64,000 bases of DNA, from contig NZ_NPOA01000016.1 in the NCBI RefSeq assembly GCF_002287375.1, positions 1 to 64,000 of the forward strand. The letters are read 5' to 3'. The stretch is from Virgibacillus profundi. Lineage in GTDB: Bacteria > Bacillota > Bacilli > Bacillales > Amphibacillaceae. How positions within the stretch are numbered: position 1 is the stretch's first letter; each line of letters opens with the position of its first letter. Positions 53,574 through 61,972 of the stretch are shown here, piece by piece. Position numbers and translations under genes: made by a program. The notes beneath the pieces were generated by a model. That model searched no databases, was not told the DNA's origin, and saw only the letters and a program-made list of their open reading frames with translations.

Positions 53574-54740
53574 TTCGATATCCTTTTCTAAAGAAAGTTC
53601 CTTTGGATTATGGCTGATTCCATCTACTGATTTAACAAAAATCATGCCAACAGGAAAACGATCTTTAAATTGCATCCCGTCATGACCAGCACCACTTGGC
53701 AGGGATACGACTTCTTCTCCTATTTCCCGAATGCTTTCCTGTATAGCTGTTTGAATATCCTCATCACACTGGACTGGTGCTATACGTTGTAACTCAGATA
53801 CTTGTAATTCCAGCTCTCTCTTCGTTGTAATTTTTCCCGCAAATTGTTTAATCATTTGTTCGATGTTATTTCGCTGGCTTTCATCAATACTTCTAATGTC
53901 AATGGTCCACTCAACCTCACCTGGAATAACGTTAACGCCATTTGGTTTGATTGTCATTTTCCCGACAGTTGCAACTGCAGGTGGAAACTGTTTCGCAATT
54001 TTTTCCGTTTCAGCGATAATTAGGCTCGCTGCTGTTAAGGCATCATGCCGCTGGTTCATTGGAGTTGCCCCAGCATGTTCAGCCAGGCCTTTCAAATGGA
54101 ACTTGAGCCATAATGGGCCTGCTATACCAGTGACATTTCCAACCCCGACATGATTACTCTCGAGAACCTTCCCCTGTTCGATATGAATCTCAAGATATGC
54201 TTTCACATTTACTAATTTTGCACTTTCCAGCGGTCTCTCTTTCAGTCCAAAATTTTTCATCGCCTGCTGTATGGAAATACCGGAATCATCCTCTCTTAAT
54301 AAATCCTCTGCTTTTAATGTACCTGCAACTGTGCGACTCCCAATCATGCCATATCCGAACCTGCTGCCTTCTTCATCTTTAAATGAAATAACTCTGACGG
54401 GATGCTTCAGCTGGATTCCATTTTCTTTTATTGTGTGCATCACTTCAATTGCAGATAAAACACCCAGTGCTCCATCATATTTTCCGCCATCAGGAACGGT
54501 ATCAATATGAGAACCCAGAAGGATAACCGGTAAGTTTTCCGCCCCATCCATACTACCTATTAAGTTACCTACCGCATCATAATAGACAGATAGCCCTGCT
54601 TCTTCCATATATTGTTCAACTAATTTATTTGCTTCCTTCTCTTCATCCGTAAAAGAAAAACGGTTCATGCCGCCATTTGGATTTCTCCCAATTTTGGACA
54701 AGTCCTCTAAATTACTGGATAACCGCTTCATATTAATCAT
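53502..54740 (-). CDS. M20-family N-carbamoyl-amino-acid amidohydrolase
   Basis: 412 aa. Di-metal site: LLGSHIDTVPDGGKYDGALG (His and Asp), FKDEEGSRFG (Glu pair), YLEIHIEQGKVLES (His) and GAGHDGMQFK (His). This is the hydantoinase/carbamoylase group, which hydrolyses N-carbamoyl-L-amino acids or allantoate. It overlaps the ATC-hydrolase-like gene by 4 bases (ATGA). That pairing matches the Pseudomonas pathway where N-carbamoyl-L-cysteine is cleaved to L-cysteine. The last ~20 residues (RVDGTSGDSKSI) fall in a dispersed repeat and look replaced. Confidence 0.85.
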   Translation of the reverse strand: MINMKRLSSNLEDLSKIGRNPNGGMNRFSFTDEEKEANKLVEQYMEEAGLSVYYDAVGNLIGSMDGAENLPVILLGSHIDTVPDGGKYDGALGVLSAIEVMHTIKENGIQLKHPVRVISFKDEEGSRFGYGMIGSRTVAGTLKAEDLLREDDSGISIQQAMKNFGLKERPLESAKLVNVKAYLEIHIEQGKVLESNHVGVGNVTGIAGPLWLKFHLKGLAEHAGATPMNQRHDALTAASLIIAETEKIAKQFPPAVATVGKMTIKPNGVNVIPGEVEWTIDIRSIDESQRNNIEQMIKQFAGKITTKRELELQVSELQRIAPVQCDEDIQTAIQESIREIGEEVVSLPSGAGHDGMQFKDRFPVGMIFVKSVDGISHNPKELSLEKDIEKGSNVLYHTLLRVDGTSGDSKSI

Positions 54741-55447
54741 TTTTTGTCCTCCAATTTAAAACGGAAATGACAGTTTCCTTCTTTTAAAATATATTTTTCA
54801 TGCTCAACCTCAAAATCAGGATTATAGCCTTGCGCAACAGCGGGATCAATCATCTGACAGTAAAGAATGCCATATTTATGCATGTCATCATCAGCCCATT
54901 GCTGTCCAAATGGGCAAACGGTAAAGTTTTGCTCTATTTCATTCTCTTTATAATCTGTTGTAAAGTTAAATAACTCACTTCTGCCCATATCATAATTAGT
55001 CAAATAGTTTTCTCTCGTATTGTCCTCACCATTGGCCCGTGCCCGCTGTGCAATACCACGACCACGTTCCTCACCAAATGTTCGAACCCCTTCTCGAACA
55101 GTGTTCTCACCTTTTTCTCCAAATCTATCAACAACCGATTTACTGATTTGTGCAAATAGCTTGGCCATTAAAGCATAAATAGTCTGATCCTCATATTGAT
55201 TCTGTGTCTGATGGTCATTAGGGATATAGTTGAATAATCTATGATTTTCCCCATCAACTGTAGCTTGCTTTCCAATTTCCTCCGCATCTTTATATCCGAA
55301 ATTTCCCACACCCTGCTGAATCAATGTTTTTCCTTTTTCTCCAAACGCTGAAACTACTGATTTTTCCACATGTGTAAAAAGCTTCGCAGTTATAGCGTAC
55401 ATCGATACTGGTGGAATATTAATCTTCTGTTTACCCAAATTAATCAC
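54737..55447 (-). CDS. L-2-amino-thiazoline-4-carboxylate hydrolase-like, duplicated domain
   Basis: 236 aa. The fold of ATC hydrolases (PF14196 type) is seen in the second half, including RENYLTNYDMGRSELFNFT, CPFGQQWADDD, GILYCQMIDPAVAQGYNP and CHFRFKLEDKK. Residues about 12-75 (MYAITAKLFTHVEKSVVSAF, GEKGKTLIQQGVGNFG) and 86-150 (IYALMAKLFAQISKSVVDRF, GEKGENTVREGVRTFG) are clear internal duplicates. ATC hydrolase opens the thiazoline ring to N-carbamoyl-L-cysteine. The substrate here is inferred from the partner gene. Confidence 0.78.
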   Translation of the reverse strand: MINLGKQKINIPPVSMYAITAKLFTHVEKSVVSAFGEKGKTLIQQGVGNFGYKDAEEIGKQATVDGENHRLFNYIPNDHQTQNQYEDQTIYALMAKLFAQISKSVVDRFGEKGENTVREGVRTFGEERGRGIAQRARANGEDNTRENYLTNYDMGRSELFNFTTDYKENEIEQNFTVCPFGQQWADDDMHKYGILYCQMIDPAVAQGYNPDFEVEHEKYILKEGNCHFRFKLEDKK

Positions 55448-55461
55448 ATCCTTGTTTATAT

Positions 55462-56067
55462 TTATTCATTAATAGTTGCTTCTTCTTTTAATGCTGACGC
55501 TTTTTCATTCACTTGTACATGTTCACTTAAAATATGGTTCAGCCTGTCTTTCATTTCATCCGAAGTAATGACACAGCTTGTGAAATAGAATTTTGTCTTA
55601 ACCTTCAATTGATAACCTTCATTTGCCTCTGCCGAAAATCCGTAAAACTTGTGATTGACGTCAATACGTACAAATTCAAATGATTTTATTTTATTCCATG
55701 CAACAAATCGACTCCCGCTTAGCAAGCCATCCTCTACCACTGCAAAAAGATTGAGTATGTTATAAGAATTGACTATTGGCAGTAGTAATAACAAGTATAA
55801 TGACGAATCAAATAGTTGGAAAAACACTCCTAATAAAAACATAATAATTACAAAAAGGAGTATCAAAGAATAAATAATGATTCCAACTTTTTGCTTAGAA
55901 TATACCGGGAAATCTACTGGTTTGTCAGGATGTTTTCTAATGGCTGCAATATCTTCATTTATTTTCGGCAATATAAATTTTTGCTTCATTTTTACGAGGA
56001 CTTGAATAAACTTATAGCTAAAGTACCCGATGACAATTAAGAACAATATATCCATGAATAACTTCAA
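55462..56067 (-). CDS. DUF5673-like membrane protein
   Basis: 201 aa. Membrane helices near 4-25, 62-82 and 88-105 are followed by GLLSGSRFVAWNKIKSFEFV, a PH-like beta domain seen in DUF5673 proteins. The acidic tail (EKASALKEEATINE) is soluble. Function unknown. It lies 14 bases upstream of the ATC-hydrolase gene on the same strand, so it may be the first gene of that operon. Confidence 0.65.
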   Translation of the reverse strand: MKLFMDILFLIVIGYFSYKFIQVLVKMKQKFILPKINEDIAAIRKHPDKPVDFPVYSKQKVGIIIYSLILLFVIIMFLLGVFFQLFDSSLYLLLLLPIVNSYNILNLFAVVEDGLLSGSRFVAWNKIKSFEFVRIDVNHKFYGFSAEANEGYQLKVKTKFYFTSCVITSDEMKDRLNHILSEHVQVNEKASALKEEATINE

Positions 56068-56279
56068 TCAAATCAGTCCTTTTAAACTTTTTGAATCTTT
56101 AAGGGGTCATTTGCTTAAAGATTATTTCACATTTTCTATAACCTACCTCCACTTTACCATATATTCCAAATATTTAAATCAGATTCATTTCTGAACCATT
56201 AACAAAGAAAAAGCACAAATACTTTTCCCGTACATGCGCCATAAATTTGGAAGTCTCTTCTCCTATATACGTTTACATG

Positions 56280-56900
56280 CTAAATGATAACCGTTTTATG
56301 AGAAACATCCCCTTCAAGAATGAGCTCCTTTTTCCCATCCTCCATCTTTACAATAGACAGACTTGTCCCATCTATAACAGGAGGGATCCAAAGCTTGGTA
56401 AGTGAGTTATTTTTACAAATCATTTGCAATATCTTTACGACAACGCCATGGGTAACAATCAGCAGATTGCCTGACTGGTAAGTTTCTTCAAGACTCTTTA
56501 ATATAGATTCCAGTCTTGTTATTACATCCTGAAAATTTTCAGCTCCATCATCACGCCAATACTTATTTGGAAGATGAAGGTAACATTCATAGTTGTATGG
56601 GTCCATCGCCTTTATTTGATCGATTGTTTTCCCTTGCCAGCTCCCTAGGTGTATTTCCATTAACCTTTCGTCTGTTTCAAAGGGTAAGGGACGATCCCCC
56701 ATCAGGAATTCTGCAGTATGAACAGCTCTGGTACTAGGACTTGAAATCACAGATTCAAATTCTGTAGATGCCAATTTCCTGCCTAATAATCCGGCATGGT
56801 AAATACCCTGAGCTGTTAATTTAGAATCCAACCGGCCCTGCATTCTATTTTGTACATTCCATTCTGTTTCACCATGTCTGGCGACATATAAATTCAACAC
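56280..56900 (-). CDS. Histidine phosphatase, end of the cobalamin operon
   Basis: 206 aa. Phospho-His motif LYVARHGETEWNVQNRMQGR (His 9), proton donor Glu in MEIHLGSWQGK, and second His in IVTHGVVVKI. By family this could be a phosphoglycerate-mutase-like PhoE or a CobC. It is 11 bases after cblS, so it probably removes the 5'-phosphate of a cobalamin intermediate or alpha-ribazole phosphate; a second such gene, cobC, is already in the operon. Confidence 0.82.
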   Translation of the reverse strand: MLNLYVARHGETEWNVQNRMQGRLDSKLTAQGIYHAGLLGRKLASTEFESVISSPSTRAVHTAEFLMGDRPLPFETDERLMEIHLGSWQGKTIDQIKAMDPYNYECYLHLPNKYWRDDGAENFQDVITRLESILKSLEETYQSGNLLIVTHGVVVKILQMICKNNSLTKLWIPPVIDGTSLSIVKMEDGKKELILEGDVSHKTVII

Positions 56901-56911
56901 GGGGATTCCCC

Positions 56912-57616
56912 CTAAAGTTTATTAAAATAATTACCTGCGATTTCTTTAATCCTTCTTTCGCTTTCAATAGGATACGTAATTAAAAAGGAAGTGGATGGTC
57001 CCCCAGATTTCAGCAGATCAATCTCGGAAGCTGGTGTTATCTTACTCCTGTAAAACCCGGGATACATACGTTTTAATTCACTAAGAACTCCTTTTGACCC
57101 AACTGGCCATACCATTACATCCTGAAGATCACAAATTTCTTTAAAAATTGATAATGGAGCAATGTCATCAGCCTGAACGACTACCTCATCTCCAACCAGC
57201 GGCAATCCAATCAAGGCAGCTTTCTTATCCTGCAGGTCCTTTTGTTTAACAGAATTCAGGGCTGGTTTTTTCCCAATTATATTGATTCCAATTGCTGATT
57301 GGGATAATGAAAAATTGGTTTCAGAACTTCCTGTGATCGGAATATTTTCCATACGAAGTTCTGACAGTCCCCTTTGAACTCCGGAAGTAAGCTCATCCCA
57401 TGCTTCATTTCCGCAAAAGTTTTGGATTACTACCGAAACCGGACTAGCTCCAGCTGCCATACATTCCATTATCGCAACTCTTAATGAATAGTAGCTGACA
57501 GTTTCATATGGAACTGTAACATTATCCAGTTCTTTCATTCCAATCGATCCACTGTTATCTGTTGTAATCACAAGCATTTCTTCCCCGTTAAATGGAATGA
57601 CTACTGCATCTCTCAT
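56912..57616 (-). CDS. cblS: Alpha-ribazole kinase CblS
   Basis: 234 aa, AIR-synthase/ThiL-like fold: VITTDNSGSIGMKE (metal/ATP Asp), YYSLRVAIMECMAAGASPVS and ITGSSETNFSLSQSAIGINI. CblS phosphorylates imported alpha-ribazole to alpha-ribazole-5'-phosphate, bypassing CobT in Bacilli such as Geobacillus and Listeria. Its start overlaps the cblT stop by 4 bases. The position after cblT in a cob cluster makes the call strong. Confidence 0.85.
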   Translation of the reverse strand: MRDAVVIPFNGEEMLVITTDNSGSIGMKELDNVTVPYETVSYYSLRVAIMECMAAGASPVSVVIQNFCGNEAWDELTSGVQRGLSELRMENIPITGSSETNFSLSQSAIGINIIGKKPALNSVKQKDLQDKKAALIGLPLVGDEVVVQADDIAPLSIFKEICDLQDVMVWPVGSKGVLSELKRMYPGFYRSKITPASEIDLLKSGGPSTSFLITYPIESERRIKEIAGNYFNKL

Positions 57617-58107
57617 CCCTTCACTTCTCCTCTATGATATGTCCCTTTTAAAATAGGATTTAAACGGGGAACGGCGATGAACGCGATCGCTGTATTTAGT
57701 GCAGAACCAATTAATAAGGAAGGTACAAGCGCGATATAATACGTAAAATCAAATAAGAAAATAAAAGGCAATGGCGCAACAAATGCATTGCCGATCAGGA
57801 ATACAGTTCCAGCTAAGATCTTCTTTCCATATTTATAAAGCGCAGCGAATAAGGAAACAAGCAAAGCCATTTCCAGTGCGATTATAAAATGAAGGGGGCC
57901 TAATGGCATTCCGCCAATAAGTGCAGACATCATATGGCCCAAGCCACCAACGACAGCACCGGCTCCACTTCCAAAGAATACTGCAGCAAGTAATGCTGGA
58001 AAAGCGTCCAATGCCACACTCCCAATAATTGCGGGTACCTTTATAGCCGCTCCTATTACAGATAAGGCGATAAATAATGCTAATAAGCTCATTTTTCGTA
58101 CGTTCAT
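57613..58107 (-). CDS. cblT: Alpha-ribazole transporter CblT (ECF S component)
   Basis: 164 aa with five to six membrane helices. MSLLALFIALSVIGAAIKVP, GSVALDAFPALLAAVFFGSG and GLGHMMSALIGGMPLGPLHF are typical of ECF substrate-binding subunits. It would use the general EcfAAT module, not in the window. Pairing with cblS identifies alpha-ribazole as substrate. Confidence 0.87.
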   Translation of the reverse strand: MNVRKMSLLALFIALSVIGAAIKVPAIIGSVALDAFPALLAAVFFGSGAGAVVGGLGHMMSALIGGMPLGPLHFIIALEMALLVSLFAALYKYGKKILAGTVFLIGNAFVAPLPFIFLFDFTYYIALVPSLLIGSALNTAIAFIAVPRLNPILKGTYHRGEVKG

Positions 58108-58121
58108 TTTATCTTTCCCCT

Positions 58122-58568
58122 CTACTTTTCCTTCGAATGGCAGGGCTTAATAGTTTGATTGATTCCGTACCAGATAACATCAACATGCGAACACCTGGTA
58201 GATAAATCCTGATATGCCCACCCTGTCAGGTCCCGCCAATTTCTATCATTTTTATCAATAGGAACAATTCCTTTTGTAATATCTGTCCCAATGATAATAA
58301 TTTTTCGATTTTGAGCGCTATTTTCCCAGTCTATGTAACCATTCAATACGTTTACGAAATAGTTTCGGGCTTCGTTTACTGTCATTTCTGCAGAATGTTC
58401 TTTCAACCAGATTTCCAAACCTTCCAAAACAATGGACGTACTTGATAAAGTGTTCAAATCTTCTACTAATGGTTCTCCCTTGTAGGCTGAAATCCATTCA
58501 CTCCCGGGATATTTCCCCTTCACCCATGCCTGTTTTCCGTTAAAGGCACCTCCTGTAACAAAATGCAA
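58122..58568 (-). CDS. Short CobU-like protein with degenerate P-loop
   Basis: 148 aa. The N-terminus HFVTGGAFNGKQAWVKGKYP resembles the CobU P-loop (TGGxRSGKS) but has GKQ in place of GKS. The C-terminal half (KIIIIGTDITKGIVPIDKND, RNWRDLTGWAYQ) resembles the guanylyl-transferase end (E..GxGIVP). The RIxxHxxxR His motif of CobU is missing. A full cobU is 3 kb upstream, so this may have a partial or regulatory role. Overlaps cobC by 49 bases. Confidence 0.65.
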   Translation of the reverse strand: MHFVTGGAFNGKQAWVKGKYPGSEWISAYKGEPLVEDLNTLSSTSIVLEGLEIWLKEHSAEMTVNEARNYFVNVLNGYIDWENSAQNRKIIIIGTDITKGIVPIDKNDRNWRDLTGWAYQDLSTRCSHVDVIWYGINQTIKPCHSKEK

Positions 58569-59146
58569 TGTTCTCCCCTCCTTAAACCCTCTCTATCAAA
58601 AGTCAGCACAAACCCAGTCCCATGAGGAATACTCCACTCCCAGAATTCCCTTTCGATTGGAGAAAACTCATGCAGCAAGCTGCGAATAACACCACCATGT
58701 GTTACGATAAAGGCTCTTTTTGACCCTTGCTGAATAATTAAATCTATCAGCCTGTCCCATCCTTTCTGAACCCTGCCAGTAAATTGCTCAAAGGATTCAC
58801 CATGTGGAGGAGTATAGGTAAATAGATTATTAATCCACTGCTGGTATTCATTAACTGCTTTTAATTCTTCATATGTCTTTCCTTGAAATGTTCCAAAATT
58901 CATTTCTCTTAATTCTGTAATAACAGCTGGTGCTACACCTGAAAATAAAATTTCAATGGTGGTCAAACATCTTTGTAAATCACTGGAAACAAATAAGTCA
59001 TAGGAATACGGATTAAATGTATAGCCTGTCAATGTCTGAACTGCCTCATTGCATAGAGGAGAATCATTCCATCCCATATAAGCCCTTCGTTTATTCCCCT
59101 CTGTCATCCCATGACGAAATAATGTAATAGCCACAATATCATCCAT
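58520..59146 (-). CDS. cobC: Alpha-ribazole phosphatase
   Basis: 208 aa histidine phosphatase: ITLFRHGMTEGNKRRAYMGW (His 11), MNFGTFQGKTYEE (Glu) and FIVTHGGVIRSLL. CobC dephosphorylates alpha-ribazole-5'-P or adenosylcobalamin-5'-P. Context is conclusive: it overlaps cobS by 43 bases and lies inside the cob operon. Confidence 0.88.
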   Translation of the reverse strand: MDDIVAITLFRHGMTEGNKRRAYMGWNDSPLCNEAVQTLTGYTFNPYSYDLFVSSDLQRCLTTIEILFSGVAPAVITELREMNFGTFQGKTYEELKAVNEYQQWINNLFTYTPPHGESFEQFTGRVQKGWDRLIDLIIQQGSKRAFIVTHGGVIRSLLHEFSPIEREFWEWSIPHGTGFVLTFDREGLRRGEHCILLQEVPLTENRHG

Positions 59147-59895
59147 AAGAAAGTCTCAGTCCCTTCAACAGTAGCTCCAAGCACGTCACCGGTAATTCCG
59201 CCAAACCATTTTTCCGCTTTTCTGCGTATGAACAAATAACATCCAAACGCCGACACTGTTAATGCAATAGCTAGCAATACAGAATCTGCATCAAATATGG
59301 TGATAATGCCGAGAAGGACAATCAGATACACCGGATAGACCTTCAATGTGCCCTGTTTACCCGCTTTTCTGAAGAATGATGCCAGTCCATCCTTTTTTGC
59401 TGGTAGTATCGTTAACAGTACGACACCCATTATTCCTTTACTTAAGAAGGGAATAAGCATGATAAGCAGGAAGGATTGGAAACTCGCAAACATGGTAATT
59501 TCATAAATGAATAAAAAACGCAGGCTTAATAGAATGATTACAGCCAAAACACCAAAAGCCCCTGTTCTTGGGTCCTTCATGATTTCCACTCTTTTATCTT
59601 TATCCTGATAAGAGAAGAACGCGTCGCTTGCATCCATCCATCCGTCCAGATGGATTCCACCCGATGAAATAATCATAAATAACCAGACAATAAAAACAAC
59701 AGCTAAGGGCGAGAAAGGTGTCCATTCCAGAAGTGAGTATAAAAGCATGCTGTATAAAACACCCTGGAATAATCCCAATAAAGGAAAAGTTCGGATGCTT
59801 TTCTCCAAATATTCCTGATCCATTGGCAGGTTGGCTTTTATCGGAAGTGCGGTTAAAAATTGCAGATTAATTAAGAATCCCTTTATCAACTTCAT
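59104..59895 (-). CDS. cobS: Adenosylcobinamide-GDP ribazoletransferase
   Basis: 263 aa from ATG 59893-59895, overlapping the cobQ stop by 4 bases. Eight or so membrane segments; SSGGIHLDGWMDASDAFF and KRVEIMKDPRTGAFGVLAV are the CobS catalytic motifs. It joins adenosylcobinamide-GDP with alpha-ribazole (phosphate) in the membrane, the final assembly step. Confidence 0.94.
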   Translation of the reverse strand: MKLIKGFLINLQFLTALPIKANLPMDQEYLEKSIRTFPLLGLFQGVLYSMLLYSLLEWTPFSPLAVVFIVWLFMIISSGGIHLDGWMDASDAFFSYQDKDKRVEIMKDPRTGAFGVLAVIILLSLRFLFIYEITMFASFQSFLLIMLIPFLSKGIMGVVLLTILPAKKDGLASFFRKAGKQGTLKVYPVYLIVLLGIITIFDADSVLLAIALTVSAFGCYLFIRRKAEKWFGGITGDVLGATVEGTETFLWMILWLLHYFVMG

Positions 59896-61400
59896 CTTTC
59901 CCTTTCCCATCCATAAGCAATATCTTTTAACTTTTCCCAGTTCAAATGGTTTATCATATTCATAGCAATTCTATCATACCGTTCCTCTTTTATATCCTGT
60001 GCATATACGGTTTCCTTTATTGGCAGATGTTTCGATTCACGGATTTTATTTAACCATTGATTTCTCCATTCATCGTTATGGAAAAGATGATGGACATACG
60101 TACCAATAATTTTTCCATTGTGTCCGTAATAGCCTTCCTTTTTGTTATCCTCCAGTTCAAGAAAGAAAATTTCCTTTTCAAAAATCGTTGTATTCCCTGA
60201 ATGAATTTTATATCCTTCAATTGGTTTGTTTCCAGGTAATTTTGTATTTGGATGATAGTGGCCTTTCACCCTAACTGTTTCTTTCTCTTCAGAAAAGACG
60301 GTTTCTGCAGGAATGAACTGTAATCCTTTCACAAGGCTTCCAGGTTTCCCTGTATCCGAGCCCCGTTGATCGATAATTTCTGTCCCCATCATTTGAAAAC
60401 CACCACTAATTCCAACAATGTATCTGCCTTCTTTAACATAATTGATAAGTTGATCATAGAGCTTCGACTCTTTTAATCCGTTTAAATCATTTATTGTACT
60501 TTTTGTTCCTGGTAGGATGACCGCATCCGGCTGACCAAACTCGGAGGGCTCTTTAATAAACCGAACCGACACATCATCTTCATAGAGGAATGGTTCAAAA
60601 TCACTGTAGTTGGAAATATAGGGAAGATGAATGACCGCCATGTCAATTTCCCTTTTTCCTCTTTTACCGATTTGCGTTTCCATCGATAAAGAATCCTCCC
60701 CATCAATCCGATGATTGTCAATATAGGGAAGGACTCCAAGTACGGGAATGCCGGTTTTGTCCTCCAGCCATTTCACTCCGTCATGAAACAATTCCAAATC
60801 TCCACGGAATTTATTGATGATTAATCCCTGTACCCTCTTTCTTTCATCAGGGGAAAGCAGCTCCAATGTGCCAACAATGTTTGCAAAGACCCCACCACGT
60901 TCTATATCTGCTACTAATAATACCGGGACATCAGCCAGTTCTGCTACTTTCATATTAACGAGCTCTCTATCGTTCAAATTGACTTCAGCTGGACTACCAG
61001 CACCTTCTATCACAACAACATCAAATTCCTTGTCTATATAGTCCAAAGAAGAACGAATAGCCTCAAGACCTTTTGAGTAGAATTTTTCCCGGTATTCTTT
61101 TCCTGATAACGTCTCAGCTGTCTTTCCAAACAGAACGATTTCCGATTGCATATCCGACCGGGGTTTTAACAGAATTGGATTCATCCAAACTACTGCTTCC
61201 GTTTTAGCCGCTTCTGCTTGAATCCCTTGTGCACGTCCAATTTCCTTTCCATCAATTGTTACATATGAATTATTAGACATATTTTGTGATTTGAAAGGTG
61301 CCACTTTCTCCCCTTCATTTGCAAATAAACGACATATTGCTGTTGTTATGAGGCTTTTTCCTACATCCGAAGCAGTTCCTTGAATCATAATCCCTTTCAT
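59892..61400 (-). CDS. cobQ: Cobyric acid synthase, glutaminase Cys replaced by Ser
   Basis: 502 aa. The dethiobiotin-synthetase-like N-domain has MIQGTASDVGKSLITTAICR and VVIEGAGSPAEVNL. The C-terminal class I glutaminase domain has YIVGISGGFQMMG where the family has GICGGYQM: the nucleophile at residue 332 is Ser (codon AGT, 60405-60407). The catalytic His of GTYVHHLF is present. CobQ amidates four side chains of adenosylcobyrinic acid diamide. With Ser the Gln-dependent reaction should be impaired, leaving ammonia use, unless it is a base error (TGT to AGT). Confidence 0.93.
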   Translation of the reverse strand: MKGIMIQGTASDVGKSLITTAICRLFANEGEKVAPFKSQNMSNNSYVTIDGKEIGRAQGIQAEAAKTEAVVWMNPILLKPRSDMQSEIVLFGKTAETLSGKEYREKFYSKGLEAIRSSLDYIDKEFDVVVIEGAGSPAEVNLNDRELVNMKVAELADVPVLLVADIERGGVFANIVGTLELLSPDERKRVQGLIINKFRGDLELFHDGVKWLEDKTGIPVLGVLPYIDNHRIDGEDSLSMETQIGKRGKREIDMAVIHLPYISNYSDFEPFLYEDDVSVRFIKEPSEFGQPDAVILPGTKSTINDLNGLKESKLYDQLINYVKEGRYIVGISGGFQMMGTEIIDQRGSDTGKPGSLVKGLQFIPAETVFSEEKETVRVKGHYHPNTKLPGNKPIEGYKIHSGNTTIFEKEIFFLELEDNKKEGYYGHNGKIIGTYVHHLFHNDEWRNQWLNKIRESKHLPIKETVYAQDIKEERYDRIAMNMINHLNWEKLKDIAYGWERER

Positions 61401-61972
61401 CGTTTAACTCCCTTCATTAACACTGGTACACCTGCTTCAACTGCATAAGCTTGCATCGCCTTTTGCACGATTTGCCGGTGTAAGTTTCCTATCAGCTGAC
61501 AATACATAAATACCAGGTCATTTTTTTCATGGAGGGGATCGGATAAAACCTCATTGCTAACGATAACCAATTGGTGGCAGTTTTTTCTTATAGCTTCTAT
61601 TTCTGTTAAAATACGATGAAACACCGCTTTTAAATACGATTCATTCCAATCTGCTTCCTGAGAAAAAAGTTCATTCGTTAACCATGTTGTTAAACAGTCC
61701 AGCAATAGAACATCTTTTTCCCTGAAGCCGGATGCCAGGGATCCAATATTCGTTGATTGCTCCCACGTCTTCCATGAAAAACCACTCTTTCTTCTATCCT
61801 CCTGGTGACATGCAATTCTATTTTCCATCTCTTGATCAGACGGCATCCCAGTTGCTAGGTAATGAAGGGAACCGCCAATTTCTGATGCTCTTTCAGCAGC
61901 TTTTTTTTCGGCAAAGCTGCTTTTTCCACTTCGTACTCCACCAGTTATGAAGATTATGGAAGCTGTCTCCAT
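61397..61972 (-). CDS. cobU: Adenosylcobinamide kinase/guanylyltransferase
   Basis: 191 aa from ATG 61970-61972, behind GGAGGTG. P-loop IIFITGGVRSGKSSFAEKKA, guanylylated His in RIACHQEDRRKSGFSWKTWE, LLLDCLTTWLTNELF and VSNEVLSDP complete the CobU set. It phosphorylates and then guanylylates adenosylcobinamide. Overlaps cobD by 19 and cobQ by 4 bases. Confidence 0.94.
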   Translation of the reverse strand: METASIIFITGGVRSGKSSFAEKKAAERASEIGGSLHYLATGMPSDQEMENRIACHQEDRRKSGFSWKTWEQSTNIGSLASGFREKDVLLLDCLTTWLTNELFSQEADWNESYLKAVFHRILTEIEAIRKNCHQLVIVSNEVLSDPLHEKNDLVFMYCQLIGNLHRQIVQKAMQAYAVEAGVPVLMKGVKR

